From NCBI RefSeq assembly GCF_018069895.1, contig NZ_JAGQDH010000007.1, forward strand, positions 93,151-157,150: 64,000 nucleotides of DNA, written 5' to 3'. The position numbers and the translations under genes were made by a program. Origin of the DNA: Roseovarius autotrophicus (lineage in GTDB: Bacteria > Pseudomonadota > Alphaproteobacteria > Rhodobacterales > Rhodobacteraceae). The notes below the pieces were generated by a model that saw only the letters and a program-made list of their open reading frames with translations, did not search any database and was not told where the DNA came from. Positions 30,001 through 45,000 of this stretch are shown here, one piece after another. Position 1 is the stretch's first letter. Each line of letters opens with the position of its first letter.

Positions 30001-33000
30001 CCGCCAAAGATGATGTCGTCGGCGTAAAGCGGGTTGTGCTGGTTCGGATCAGCCGAGTCACGCGGCACAAAAGACGAATCGCGATGGCTGTCGAAGGGCG
30101 TCAGATCAACCGACTTGACCATCTCGAACTCCACGTTGATCAGTTCTTCCTGCACCCGCCCCGGGGTGTAGATGAGTTCATTGATCACGTTGCCCTGGCT
30201 GGTGCGGCGATCCGGGTCGTTTGCCAGCAGGCTGTAGATGCCGAACAGGCTTTCGGCATATTCGCTGCCCCAAGCGCCATTGCCGGTCATCCGCGTGTTG
30301 CGGCTGGTAAAGATGCGCCCGTCGTCACCGATGATGCCGTCGATCCCGGTGCCGCCCGATATCCAGTCGTTGCCCCATCCGCCGATGATGTTGTCATGTT
30401 CGGCATCGCCAAAGGCGATGTCATCGCCACGGCCAAGGTAAATCTCGTCGTCGCCGGTCTCGCCGTGGACCTCGTCATTGCCACCGATGTCGCTGAGCGC
30501 CGCCGGATCCCAGTCGGGTCCGCCCGGCGTGTAGTCGAGCAGGGTGACGCCGCGCACGACGATGCGCTCGCCACCTTCGGGTGCATAGGAGGACTCGAGT
30601 GTCGCCACGCTGTCATACGCATAGGACAGGAACATGCCGTTACGCGTGTTGGCCAGATCGGCATAGGCCGGACCAAACGTATCCGGATCGGTCAGATCAA
30701 TGTTCCTTGCCTCCAGCAGATCGACGCCATTCACCCCGACAAGGCGGATGATATTACCGTTGTCGCCGACGATGACATCGGCATCGCGGGCATGGCGATC
30801 GCTCTCTCCGGTACCATCACCGGGCAGGCGCTCATCGTTGCGCTCGATCCGGTCGCCTGCACCGCCAAAGATCATGTCGGCACCGTCCGGCCGGTTCTCG
30901 CGCTCGGTCAGGCTGAACATGTCGGACGAACCGCCGACGATATCATCCTGGCCAAGCCCGCCGAAGATCGTGTCGCAGCCGCCGCCACCCTCGATATAGT
31001 CGCTGCCATCGGTGTCCGCAGCGAGAGCGGACACCACCAGCAAGGCCCCGACAGGCGCGTTGACAGTCGGCAACTCGCGGGCCGCGCTGACATAGCGGGT
31101 GAGATCGGCAAACCCGCCGATAGTGCCGTTGCCGCGGCCGGTGACGGCGCCAAGGATGGTTCCGTCGCCCTGCAGGATATCGTTGCCAAGCTGGCCGAAG
31201 ATATAGTCGTTGCCCGCTCCGCCGGCGATATAGTCGTTGCCGAAGCTGCCAGCGCCGATGCTCCCGGCCTCCACCGCAAAGCTGTGATATTCGGCATAGT
31301 CGATTTCATATTCCGCCCACCATGACGGCCCGTTCGGGTCACGGAAATCGCGGGCGATCGGGGCGCCCTGGTCATCGAGAGCGACCATCAGCACGCCGCT
31401 GTTGTCACCGGTGACCGCATCCGGATCATAGCCCGGCGATACCGGGCGGTCGCTGCGCGAATACATGAGCACACCCGCAAGCGTCTGGAACCGAAGGCTC
31501 TGGATGTCATCGTAAAGGTTGTCGTCGATCTCACCCATACGGCTGAGGCTGACGTTGTCGCCAAAGATCAGGTCATCGCCTTCTCCGCCATCAAGCGCAT
31601 CGTTGCCCGCGCCACCGATGATGATGTCGTCGTTCTCCGAACCGAACACCACATCGTCGCCGCCGGTCTGCGGCTGCAACGAGTTGATGGCCATGACCGT
31701 CGAGAGGAAAGTCGTCTGGATCTTCTGGTCCAGCGCAAAGGGCGCGTTGGGGTCGATCACAAGCTGGATCACTTCGCCATGGTCGGCAAAGATGATATCC
31801 GGCGTGCCGTCCTCTATGCCCGAGCCGTTGCCCACGATCCAGTCAGAACCCGCGCCGGGAATGTTCAGCAGACCCGTGGTATCCGCCGGACGATTGCCCA
31901 TCGGGTCGCGCACGGGGCTGGGAATGGGCGCAAAGGTGCCCTCGGCCTTGGGTGTGGTCGGATCGACCCCCGGCGCGGGGCTGGCGTCCAGCGTGGCCAC
32001 CGTCAGCGCGCGCGTCAGGATATTCACGTTGAAGCCACTGTCGCCGTAGATGTGGTCGCTGCCACGCTGGCCAATGATCACATCGTCGCCCGAACCACCG
32101 GCCAGGTGGTCGCCGGTCTGCGAGCCGATGATGGTATCGTTGCCCATCCCGCCGAAGGCGGTGATCCCCACCGAGATGGTGATGGCCGCATCAGGGATGT
32201 CCGCGAACAGCGCCGAGGCGTCGATGATGTCGTTGCCATGCAGCTTGAACGGGTTGGCCAGCGCAAAGATCCAGGTGTCATCCTCGTTCTGGTCGTTGGG
32301 CAGCAGCGGGAACGGATCGAAAGGCTTGGGACCGAATTCAAGGCCCAGCCGGTCATAGCTGCGGCCCGAATACCAGATGCCGTCCTGGCTGGTGTCGCCA
32401 TAGATGACCAGCGGGCTGTCGGGTCCTGCCCCGCCAGTAACAATGAAATGGTCTCCGCCCACGCGCTGCCCGCCGGACCGGGCAATGTCAAAGGTGGTGA
32501 TCGTCAGCGTGGCAATGCCGTCATGGTCGGTGCAACTTCCCAGTGCCGCATCCTGCAGCACGATCTCGTCACCGTTCACCTGTGCAATCGCGAAGGCCCC
32601 GGCGAAGCCCTCGATGAACACCACGCCGCCGGCGAAGAAACCCAGATCGCCCCAGCCAGCGCCGTCGGTCAGGCGCACGACTGTCGCAAGGCTCGAGTCG
32701 TCGCCCGGTGTCAGCGCCTTCACCTCGATCTTTACCTCGCGGGTGATCGTCGTCTCCAGCGCCTCGGCCACATGGACCAGCAGCCCCTGTGCGCCGCTGT
32801 CGAGCACCGTGCCACCCGCACGCAGCGGTGCGCTCAGGACTATGACAGAACTGCTCCCCCAGGTCCGGAACAGGCCCTCGGCGCCGTATTCGGTCGGATC
32901 GGCATCGGCAAAGCCCACGATTTCGCGGGTAAACTCCTCGCCTTCGAGCTGGATCACCTGCCCGACCTCAAAACCCACCTCGGCAAAGCTGCGCCCGTCC

Positions 33001-36000
33001 AGCCGGGTCAGGCTGTTGGCTTCGGCATCGAAATCAAAGCTGCCCTGGGTGTTGATGTAGCGGTTGCCGCCGCCATGCAGCACCGTCAGCCCGCCGTGCT
33101 TGCCCTGAACCCAGAACAGGCCGTTCACCTCCTCATCGGTGACGAAATCGAGCGGCTGCTGGCCAGCAGCCTCGACCTCTATCGTCAACCCGTCGATCCG
33201 GCGCACCCGCAGGTCGATGCGCTCGACGCTTCCGCCGACCGCGCGGTCCACATGCAGCAGATGACCTTCAAGAACCCCGGCCTCGGTCCAGTCCGCCGGC
33301 AAGTCACCGGCGCCGTTGATCGCCTCCCAGCGCAGCACGGCCACACCGGCGCTGACGCTCTGAACGGTGGTGTCGATGAGTTGCGCGACATCCTTGTCCT
33401 CAGCCACGATCCGAACCGAGTCTGTCAGGTCAAGATCGTCCGGCAGCGCCGGCAAGGCGGTGGCGTCGAGAATCAGCAGCGAATTGTCGCTGGGATCACG
33501 GTAAGGTTCGCCCGTGGCCGGGTCGATGTCCTCCGCGCCGTAGGCCAGTGCGTCCTCGATGGCTACGATTCGGCCCAGCGCATGGCGCAGGCCGTTGCCA
33601 TCCACCACGAATACCTCCTGGCCGACAAGGAAGCCCTCGCCCTTCCAGTTGAATCCCTCGCGCGTGACGACCAGCTGGCCCTTGAAATCGGTCCGGTCAT
33701 AAAGGAACAGGTAATCGCTGTCGTTCCAGCCCTCGATGAAGGTGAATTCGTTTTCGGCCGAGACATGCGGGGCCGGGTTCAGCGTGCCCGTCACAAGCAG
33801 ATCGTCATTACCCTCGCCCAGCATCAGGTTGACCACCTCGACCGTGCTCACGGTGGCATCGTTGGCCACGCCAGCGGCGCCGAAGTTGACCTTGCCAAAG
33901 CTGATACCGCCAGCAAAGATCAGGGTCTGCGCGCCCTCGCCCTCGGGCCCTTCGCCATGCAGCGGGCCGGACACGTTCGGGAAGACGAGGTCGGCCCCCA
34001 TGCCGAAGCCGGACAGCGTGGTTTCGGTCAACACCCCGGCACTGTCGGCCTTGGAGCCGTCGTTGTAGATGTTGAGAACGTCGATCTGCTGGCTTTCGGG
34101 TGGCTGCGCGCCGATGGCGAAAAGGAAGGTGTCCGCCTCGCCCGGAAGCTTGACACCGTTTGTCAGAGAACGGTCGGCCCCTGCCGGCCCCCCCTCCACC
34201 GCAAGCGGGCCACGGATCTCGGACAGCCGGTGTGCCTTGACCGGGAAGATCTTGACCCCTTCACGGGTGGTCGGCACCTCGTAATACGGGTCTGCCGTCA
34301 GCTCGATCGTCTGGAGCATGTAATAATTATCAGGGGTAAAGATCGTCACCGCCGCGATGCGAGTGACGGTCACGGTGACATCACCGGCCAGCCATCCAGC
34401 ATCTGCGGCTGCGAAATCGACCGAGGGATCCAGCGTGAACTGTATCGCCGCATCCTGCGTCTGGTTGAAGCCGCGGATGATGGCGATCTTGGCGTCGATG
34501 CTGTTGATTCCGTCACTGATACGCACCGTCTGACCTTCGAGGAAACCCTCGTTCAGCCAGCCGCGCACGGCAAAACCCGGCTCGTCCGCAGGGATTGCCC
34601 CGGTGACTTCGGCCTCAAGCCGCACCAGCCGCCAGGCACCGTCCACAAGGTCCAGCCGGGCCGCGCCAGTCCAGGTCTCGACCTCGAACACCCGCGACAG
34701 GATCACATCCTCGACCGTTTCATTCAGCCCGGTATTGGCATCCAGCATCAGCATGGACCCGGTGACTTCGGTCACCGTGTATAGCGTGGGATCGGCACCG
34801 ATACGCAGCAGGTCGCCCGCCTTCCATCCCTCGTTCACGAAGCTGCCGAGATCGCTGCCCGCGCCGCGCGTCAGGGTGTTGCCATCAAAGTCGAGGGTGC
34901 CGTTGAACACCTGAACCGGACGCAGCCCGCCGATTTCGGCATAGCTGACCGGCACGCCGTCCACCGCCGTGATATCCGCCAGCCCGTCGGTCAGCAACGC
35001 CACCTCGACATCCGCCGTGGGGGCCTGCGTCAGCCGCAGACGATAGCTGTCCGAGACGGACTCGTCGCCTGGCGTGGCCGGGTCATCGGGGATCAGCACG
35101 GTGTCGCGCCCGGTTTCCAGCACGAGCGAACCAGGTGTATCGTTGTCAAGCACCGTGATCGCCAGAAGCCCGGTACCCGAGCGCAGGTTGGGCACCACAT
35201 AGTCGCCCAGCGCGTTGACGGTCTGGTCACCGTTCAGATCGGCCTTGGACACGGTCATCACCGGAGCCTCGCCAAGGGTCGCCCCCTCAGCCGCCAGATC
35301 CAACTGCATCACCACGCCGCCGGTGGCAAAGCCCGCGATCACGGCTTCTGTCCCATCCGCGATGCCGACAAGCCCGGTCAGAATCACCGCCTGGCCAATA
35401 TCAAAGCCTTTCGAAACCCAGCTGGCGGTCTGCAGCGACAACGCAAGACGTGATGTGCCGCCGTCGTCCCAATCCCCCACAGTCATCGCCTGCGTGACGC
35501 TGCCGAGGTTCATGCCAAAGCCGATCACCGCCGTTTCGGGGTCTTCGGCCACATCGTCGTTCAGGGCGACGATCTCGAGGATTACCTCGTCGTTCCAGTT
35601 GGTGTGATCAAAGGTCAGCGTCAGGTGCGCCGCGTCAAAGCGGGAATCCGACGAGGTTATGGTGATCGCCCTGTCGGTCTGGTCCGCAAGCGCCAGATCG
35701 CCGGTCAGCCCGCCCAGGTTAAGCTTGACAACGATGGTGTCGCCGGCCGCGACCTCACGAGCAAGTTGAACGCCGATCTGGTCGGACAGGCCGGTGATGT
35801 CGTCGCCTTCCACAACGATGGTGCGGCCATCTTCCTCACCCGTCACAGGGTCAAGCTGGCGCACCAGAATGCCAGGGGTGTCGTTGTCGCGCAGTTGCAC
35901 CTCGACGTTGCGCACGGCGATGCCGTCATAATCCGGCGAGGTGGTTGAGAGCACAGAGTGCTGCATGACCACCACGCGGTCGCCTTCAGCACGCAGATCG

Positions 36001-39000
36001 TCCACCGCGTGCAGGAAGACCTCGGCGCCAGTATCCCAGTTGTCGCTGTCAAAGCGCAGCACGACTGCGCGCTGCGGCACCAGGAAGGTCTGCCCGTCGA
36101 TCACCACCTCGCGAAGGAAGCTCTTGTCCACGTCGCTCTGCAATGCGTCGATCCCGAGGATATCGGCCGCCTCGACACCGATACCGGCGGGCGCATTGGT
36201 GGACACCAGCAGAGTGTCGCCCTGCCCGTTGGCCAGCGGCGCGGGGTTTTCGAAACTGTCGTCGCGTTCCTCCTGTGGGGAACGGGCGGCCGATACGGTG
36301 ACATAAACCACCTCGCCTGCCTCCAGCGCGCGGGCGAGGCGAACAACGTAGCTGTCCAACGGATCAGAGCCTTCGCGCACGACGGTAAACCCGTCCGTCC
36401 CCTCGTCGATGACAACCAGCCCTTCACCATCTCTGGCCACGTTGTAATCCAGCCCGTCGATGACCAGACCGTCATAAAAGACATCATCGGACCGCACGAG
36501 ATGGTCGATTGCGCCCGAAACACCCTCAAGTTCGCGGGTGATGATATCGGCGGTGACGTCGCCGGCGACGTTGATCACATCCGAACCCAGCCCGCCGATG
36601 ATGCGATAGGCCACTCCGAATGCGGTGGACTGGACAAAGAACTGGTCATCTCCCTCCAGACCGTCCACCTCCACCACTTCCATATTGGCGTAACGGACGT
36701 TCAGCCCGGCGCCGTAAATGGCCGTCTCTGTGATGACGATGTCGTCGGCAAACTCGGTGCCCAGCACGACCAGCTTGTCAAAGCCCGTGCCGCCGTCGAT
36801 GGAAACCGGCGCATTGGCGTTGTAGCGCACCTCGTCCTGGCCGCCCCCGGCGCGAATGTCGGGTGCCTGCGCGATGGAAAAGCCCAGCCCGATCTGCGGC
36901 TGTGCCACGCCGTCCGCGTCCAGCACGATCACGTCATCGGTGGTGTCATCCACCGTCAGAAAGACATCGAGGAAGTTGATGCCGCCATCGCCATTGCGAT
37001 CAAAGACGTAATCGACCCCATCCTTGAGCGCGACCTTCAGGAATTCGGCGTCATCGCGCCCCTCGATCTCGGCCTCGAAGGCAGCGGCCCCATCTTCGAA
37101 GCCAAGGGTGAGCAGGTCCAGCCCGGCCTGAAGATCGAGTTGGTCGATCATGCCGTCCCGGTTCCAGTCGTAATCGGTTGTCGCCGCGATGGCAAAGGCG
37201 CGGACGATGAACAGGTCGTTATCGTCATCGCCCTCAAGACGCAGTTCGGACTGGTTGGAATAAACCCGGAACTCGTCATTGCCGGTGCCGCCCTGCACCA
37301 GCAGAGGTGCGGATGAACCGTTGCTGAGCCAGCCGCGCGTGGTCGGGCGCAGGCCGGGGAACTCGTCCTGCGGCAACAGGTTGCCATCGGCCTCGTTGCG
37401 GTTCAAGCCGAAGATCTGGCCAATCTGGAAACTGTCGTCGCCCGCGCCGCCGTCGAGCGTGGCGATGACCGTCACATCGTCGCTGAAGAAATGGTCGTTG
37501 CCGCCCAGCCCTTCGACCGTGAGCCTCCCGTTGATGCCGGTGTCATAGCTGATCCGCTGCACCTCGCTTGATGCCTCGTTGCCCTGAATCACGTCCTGAT
37601 ACTGGTCAACGGCGCCATGCAGCAGCGCGACATAGCCAGGCCGGTTCGCCACCTCGTTGGGCAGGAAGGCCGCCGCGCGCAGCAGGAAGATGTCGTCGTC
37701 GCCGTCATGGCCGAAGATATCGAGCGTGTCGGTGCCGGAATCGGGCGCGCCGGTGTCGAGGACATTGATGATATAGTTGCGCTCGTCGCCCTGACTGCCC
37801 AGCGTGTAGACCTTGTAGCTGTCGCTGTCGGATTGCCCGTCAAGCGTCAGCGTATGCTCTGCCAGAACATTCATCTGGGTGACAAAGGCCGGCAGCGGTT
37901 CGCCCGTGGTGTATTGGTCTGTGACGAAGCTTGCCGTCTGGATGGCGGGCGAGGTCTGCGCGGCCATGTCCTGCAGGAAATACACCTCAAAACGGTCCTC
38001 GCCGTCGCCGCCAAATGCACGGGTCTTGGAGCCAAGGAAAATGTAGCCCGCATCGCCCCACTGGGTGCCACCGGCGGCGCCCGACGGATCGCCAAAGCGG
38101 AACAGATCGCTGTCGGTATTGCCAAAGATGCGGGTCAGCCGGTCAGCCGATGTCACATCCGTGTCACGGTCGTCGGGCCGCCAGGTGCCGATGGGCCGAT
38201 CACCCTGCGTGCCGGCCGGGATGCCCGGCGCGCGGTTGCCTGCCACCACCATCACCGCACCGGCAATGATCTGGCCGCGCAGCAGGATGTTGGTGCCAAA
38301 GCCCGGATCGGCATTGCCATGATCGCCGTAAATGTCGATGAAGCGACCCGCCACGATGGCCGAATTCTCATGCGTCTCGATATCGTCGCCAACCCGCAGC
38401 GTCACCGAGCCCTGTTCTGCCAGGACCAGACCGTGCGGCAGCGGTCGCAGCGCGTCCATGTGGCCGGACGGTGCGGAATTGTTGTTCTCGGCAAAGCGGG
38501 CGGCGCCGTCTCGGATCAGTTGCAGATCCTCGCCTTGCGCCGCGCTCTCGCGCACGGTCAGCTCGATATCGCCCAGATAGGTGTGGGCGAGCACGAGACG
38601 CAGTTCGCCCGCGACCTCGGTCAGCCAGATGTTGTCGGTCGCCTCCAGCGCCACGTCGTCGGTCGCCACCGTCAGGTCGTCCTCGCGCGGGAGGCCGGCG
38701 CGGCTGTCGATTTCCAGCGGGTTGTGATGCTCGCCGATGCTGGCGCCCACGCCGTTGGCATCGAGATGGACGCTCAGCCCGATGATGTTGGCCGCGTCAT
38801 CGTTGCGCGCATCGATGATCGAGCCCGCCACCGTGCGCAGCGACACGTCGTTGATCGTATGCACGGTGTGGATGCGCAGATCGCCCGCAACCTCGTCGAG
38901 GAAGATGCCCTGCGACGCCGTCGCCGTGCTGTCATGGGCACGCAGCACGCCTTCGTGCAGGCCGCGGTTGTCCAGGTCGATTTCGAGGAAATTGTCGGTC

Positions 39001-42000
39001 TGGCCGATACCACCGATGAGTCCGGACGGCGCGACGGTCGGCAACACGATCTCGCCCGGCACGTCGCCTGCGTCAGGGTTCACGAAGGACGAGGCCGCCA
39101 CCATGGTGATGCTGCGCCCCGAAACATCCGCCGGCGTCAGGTTGTCGTCGCCTTCTGCGTCGATGATGCGCTGCGGCGAGTAGATCAGCACGTCATTCGC
39201 GGTCGAGCGGATCTCGCCCACGCGGAAGTCGCCAGTGACCTCGGTCAGTGCGATCCAGCCGTTGGCAAGCACAGAGATATGCCCCTCGCCCACCTGCGTG
39301 CCGGTGGTGTCCACCTCGACCAGCGCCAGCACGTTGATACGGGTATCGGTCGGCCCGCTCTTGGCGGCCACGACATTGACATTGCCCTCACCCGATACAG
39401 CGCCGGATTGAAGCCCGGCGAGCGTCCGCGCTCCGGTCAGGTCCAGCCCGCGGAAGTCATAGGTGCTCGCCAGCTCGACCGTTCCCTCGCCATAGGCGCC
39501 ACGACTGACGCCCACCGGGCTCTGGCTTGGGGCCGGGTTCGCCTTCACGAAATTCGTGTAATAGGTGAACTGCTTCTCGCCAACCGGCGCAACACCACGG
39601 TGACGCACCACCACACCGCCCGAGTCCCCCTCGCCGGTCTGGAAATAGGTTGGCCGCAACAGCAGATCGGCATCATTGCCCGCAGAAACCCGGTCGATAT
39701 TGACGACAAGGAAGGGATCGTCAGCAAAATCCGCCACCGCGCCGGTGCGCAGCAACGCGCGTATGTCGAGGAAGGCGTTGCTGCCCGCATCGACGGTGAA
39801 GGTCTCGACCCCGGTCAGGCTGTGGGTGCCGGTCAACGCACCCGCCGGGGCAATGTTGACCAGATCGGTCAGGGCGGCATCGCGGAACAGTTGCACGCCG
39901 CTCATGCCGAGATCAGCGTCAAAAGCGGCATCACCGAAGGAGACGTAGTAGAAAACGCCATCCTCAAGTCCCGCAACGGGCGTGCCGGTGGCGTCATACC
40001 GCACCATTTGCCCTTCATGGAACCTATTGCCGAGACCCAGAAAGATCGTGTCGCTCAGCCCGTTGACCTGGCTGGTGCGGAACGCGAACGCTTCCGGCAC
40101 GCCGTCTGACTTCACGATGTCCACCGCGACGCGGGTGGCTGCATCGCGGCCTACATCGCCCGAGGCATCAATGTTCAGCGTCTGGGTGCGGATGATCGCC
40201 TCAGGTCGCAGCGCATCGCCCAGGACCGAGCCGTTCTGCGCCACGATACTCGTCACCCCGATCGGGTTGTTGATGATACCGTTCAGCAGGATATCGGCGG
40301 TGCCGGTATTGGCAATGCCGATATAGGTGGGTGCCACGTCATTGACGATATCGAAGGTAAGCGACAGCGGGTCCGCCGAACCGGTCGGTGTCAACACCAC
40401 AAGCGGCTGCCGGTCTGCAGTCACGTCGATGTCGTTGATGCGGATGCTCTTGTCGGACAGGTTCAGGATCTCGACCCGCTGCAGCGTTTCGCGGAAGGTC
40501 CAGATGCCGCCCGACCCCGAAATATCGGTCGATTTGAACACCACGTCGCCCGGGCCTGGATTGGTGATGTCGTTGACGTCGATCACGTCCGACTTGATCT
40601 CGCCCGAACTGATGGCGGCTCCACCGCCGCCCTGCGTATCGTTGATCGTGACATTGACCGCGCGGTCGATGGTGGCGTCCGGGCTGATCGAAAGCGTCTT
40701 GGTCACCAGTTGGGGCGAACGCCCCGACAGGATCAGCACGTTGCTGGAAAAATCGATCTCGTCGCGACGCGCGTCGCCTGACCGGCTTTCATCGCTGCCG
40801 CCTGCCGCGAGCGACCGCTTCGAAACCCTGGCATCGTCGTTGATTACGTTCGAGCGGTTCTCGGCCAGAATATGGAACGCCAGCCGTCGGGCATCGCCCG
40901 CGACGATGGGGTCGTATTCGAAATCCGCGAGGTTGGCGCGCCCGGTGTCGCGCGGCCCCGCCGTGATCAGCGTGCCATTGACGCCGCCGCTGTCGCCAAA
41001 CACGCGGGCATCCAGGTCAAAGAAGGTCCGGGTGTCTGAATCGACATAACCGAACAACCCGGTAGAGCGCGCAAAAGCGCGGGTTTTAAGCGTGTTGGCG
41101 TGGTTCTCTGCAATCAGGTCCACACCTTCCCAACCCGTGATCCGAGCCCCTGTGCCGGGTGCGTCATTGTCGAGGATGCTGATGACCGTATCAAGCACCA
41201 GCTTCGCACCGGTATCGGCCTCGCCCTCGGCATAGAAGCCGCCGCCGCGACCATCCGAGTCGACGCTGACATTGGTGCCCGTGCCCTCTGCATGCAGCCG
41301 GACCTCGCGGCCCTCGACAAGCACACCATGACGGACCGATATCCCGATTTCGGAACCGTCCATGATAAATCTGGCGATCGAGTCGCCATCGCCGCCGATG
41401 CCGATGCCGGTGGATCGTGCCATGGCCTGCCCGGTCATGCCGCCAGTGGCGTGCAGATCGACCAGCCCACCGGCCAGAATCAGCGCATTGGCGCCCACGT
41501 CGATGCGCGCGGCCCAGTCGGCATCGACCAGCGCACGTCCTCGTGCGAGACCCACGGCGCCGCCCGTGGTGGTTCTGCTGTCGGCATCAAACGCGCCCGT
41601 GCCCGTCGCCTGCATCCGCAGGTCGCCCCCGGCGATCACCTGGGTTCCGGTGCCGATCTTTGCGTCCACCGTCATGCGCTCCGTGCCGGCATCCTGGTTG
41701 ATCAGCGCGTCCGCACGCCCGATGGCCACAAGCCCGCCATTGCCGTTGCGGCCAAGCGCCGAGCCGTTCATCTTGCCAGTGGCGTCGATGGTCACGGTGC
41801 CATCGGCAGAGAGCAGCGCGGCCGACACCTCGGCCAGCACCACCGGCGCAATGTCGAGTTGCGCCTTGTTGATGCCCGCATCCACCAGCACCGATCCGCC
41901 CGAGCCGCGCACCGTTACAGCCGAGACGCCATCGCCCGACTGCGGCGCGATCGTGGCAATCGATACGTCATCCTCGGCGGTCAGGATCTTCCCGGCAAAG

Positions 42001-45000
42001 CCGGACCCCGCCAGATCAAGACGCAGTTCGTATAGATCGGTCGTGTCGGCGGACGTCAGATCGATCCCGAAGGCGCCAAGGAGGTGGTCCGCCCCATCGT
42101 TCGGCGCCACGGTAAAGGAAATGGCCGTGCCGCCGGGCGCCTGAGCCAACTGCACCTGGCTACCGGTCTTGCCGACAACGTAATAAACCTGTCCGTCGGC
42201 CAGCCCGCCGATCGGGGTGTTTTCCACCAGGGTCAGCTGGTGAATGCTGTCATCCGCCTTGTCCGGGTTGGCGCTGCCCGGTCCGTCGGTATCCTTCTTG
42301 GGCTGAAGGTCGATGATCGGGGTGTCGAATGTGTCGGTTTCGGGGTTCAGCCGCTGCACCTGCGCGTCGCCAAAGCTGCCGCTCACACCGCCGGCGCTCA
42401 GGGTCAGGGTGATCTGGTTTCCGCTGACGCTGTGGATCGTGCGCGTGCCGTTGAGCGTGCCCAGACCGCTCAGCGTGATCTGGTCACCCTCGGCAAAGCC
42501 CGGCCCCCAGTTACCCGAGGACAGCGTAAGGGTATAGCGGTTGTCCACCCCGGCGCTTGGGTCGATGTCGCGGCTGCCCACCGTCATCGACTGGTCGATC
42601 CGCGTGACGCGGCTCAGCGTCTCGTTGAGCGTGAGCTCGGCGCCGTTCACCGCAGCGACCGTATAGCTGCCGTTGTTGCCGGGCGCGTTCGAGATTTCGA
42701 ACACGTCACCGGCCTTGTAGCCCAGAGCGGCCCAGTCGCTGCCATCCGTCAGCACGACCTTGTAGGTCGAAGCTCCCTCACGCTCGTAATAGACAGGCTT
42801 GTTGACCAGCGCCGCGGTCTTGAGCTGCACCGAATTGGCGTCGGCATTGGCGACGAAATAGGCCCGGCCCTGTTCCAGGTTGCCGATGGTCGCGCCCGTC
42901 TCCAGCCCGCTCGGGTCGGTGGAACTATAGACGACACGGTCGTCATTGGCGAACCCATGCGCGATCAGGTGGCCCTCGGTCGGGCTGTCCACGATCAGAT
43001 CGACGAAATAGATGCGGTTGTTGTCCACGGATTCCGACGCCTGCGACAGGTTCGGCCCGCCCTCGCCCAGCGCCGCAATGATCTTGGCTGCGCTCTGATC
43101 GACGGTGGCCACGCCGAATTGCTGACCGACGTCCGGCGCACGGTAGGTCAGCGCATCGCCCAGCTCGAACACGTCGGTGCCCAGGTCGATCCATGTGCCC
43201 GACACGTCCGAAGGCTTGAACCTGAGGGCGTTGTCCTCGAACCAGCCGTCTGCCGTCTTGGCCGGGTCATCCACCAGCTTGATCGTGCGCGCATCGATCA
43301 CGACCACCCAGAAGGTGCTGCCCGCCGCAGTCTCGATATCGGGCGCGCCATCGGTCAGCTTGCTCAGGACTACCTTGTCCCCGGATACGAAATTATGGCT
43401 GCGGGCAAAGCGGATCTCGTCGCGGTTGTCGATGATTTCGGTATCCGAGCCCGAAAAACGGTTGCCAAAGGCAATCAGATCGTTGGTTTCGCCCACCACG
43501 ATGACATTGAAATCGCGCTCATCCACGTTGGGGTTGTCCCCGACCTCGACGACATCGCCGGTGGACAGGCCATGGCTGAGAATGCGCAGCGTGTTCGCGT
43601 TGGTGTCGATCGACTCGATCCGGTAGGTCGGCACATCCCCGGTCTGCGGCGTTGCTTCGGCCTTGACGATGACATCGCCTCCGGCGGCAAGCGTGGTTCC
43701 CGTATCCACCCGCGCGGTCACGGTCGGCTCCATCTTTGCGATGGCTTCGGAGCGCGCCACACGAATACCGCCTCCGCTCACGCCTTTGGTATTGGCATCG
43801 ACCTCGGGTCGCGCGGTTGCCGTGACGGTGACATCGCCTTCGGCAAGAATACCCAGATTGCGCCCGATCTCGGCGCGCACTTCGCCCTCGGCGGTGGATT
43901 CGGCCTTGTTCAGTCCCACCGCCAGCACGCCGCCGCCTGCGGCGTTCACCTCCGACGAGGCCGTGTCCTGCCCGGTCGCCGTCACGTCGAGCGCGCCGAT
44001 GGTGTAATTGGGCAAGGCCGACACCGCGCCCCGATCAAGGATCTCGGCCACGGTGGTGCCGTTGGCCTCGGCCTTGGCCTGCGTCGCCCCCACCGCGGCG
44101 AGGATGCCCACGTTCAGCCCGTCGGTCAGGGCCCGCGCCATGTTCACACTCAGCGCCTCGATCTTGACAAAGCCGGTGCCACCCGCCGCCGAGGTGTCAA
44201 CGTTGACGCTGCCGGCGATCTGAGCGCGCACGGTGGCATTCGCCCTGGCCACGCTGAGATTGACCTGTGCGCCCACCACCGCGCCGCTTGATGCCTCGGA
44301 CTTGGCATAGGCACGCCAGGTGTTCGCAGGCTTGTCGAAATTGTGAGTCGCGCGCACAACCAGGTTACCGGCGGTGATGGTGCCGGCACCGATGCTCGCC
44401 GTCACGGTCGGGGCCAAGGTGGCCTGCGCCTCGCCGGCGCCGAAACCGGCAATACCGCCGGCCTTGCTCTCGGTGACTGCCTGGGCCCTGCCTTCGGAGA
44501 TGGCGCTCACCTCCACCGTGCCGCCCGAGGTGGTCGTCCCGTTCAAACGCCCCTCGATGACGGGCGACGCATTGGCCCGGGCGAGGTGCAGATTCCCCGC
44601 GATCAGGCCGCCGCCCGAGGCCTCGGCATAGGCATCGGCGATGGCGATACCCCTGCCCTCGACCCTGACTGACGCGCTGTCGATGATGCGCCCGGCCATG
44701 ATTGCCTTTGAACTGCCATTCGCATCGGACTGGGCAACGCTGACGCCCAAACCGATGGCGCCTATGGTGACCGAAAGGACATCGGTTTCCACCTCGCTGT
44801 CCAGCAGCGACAGCACCCGAACGGCCCCGCTCGAGGACACCCGCGCTCCGGCGCCGACCTCGGCCAGAACCTGCGGCGCGGCCACGACAAAACTGAAGTT
44901 CACACCACCAGCAAACAGGCCGGCGCCGACCGAGAACACCGCAGAGCGCGCGTCGATGGTCGAATTGGCCGAGACGGTGACATCGCCCACTTTTTGCGTG

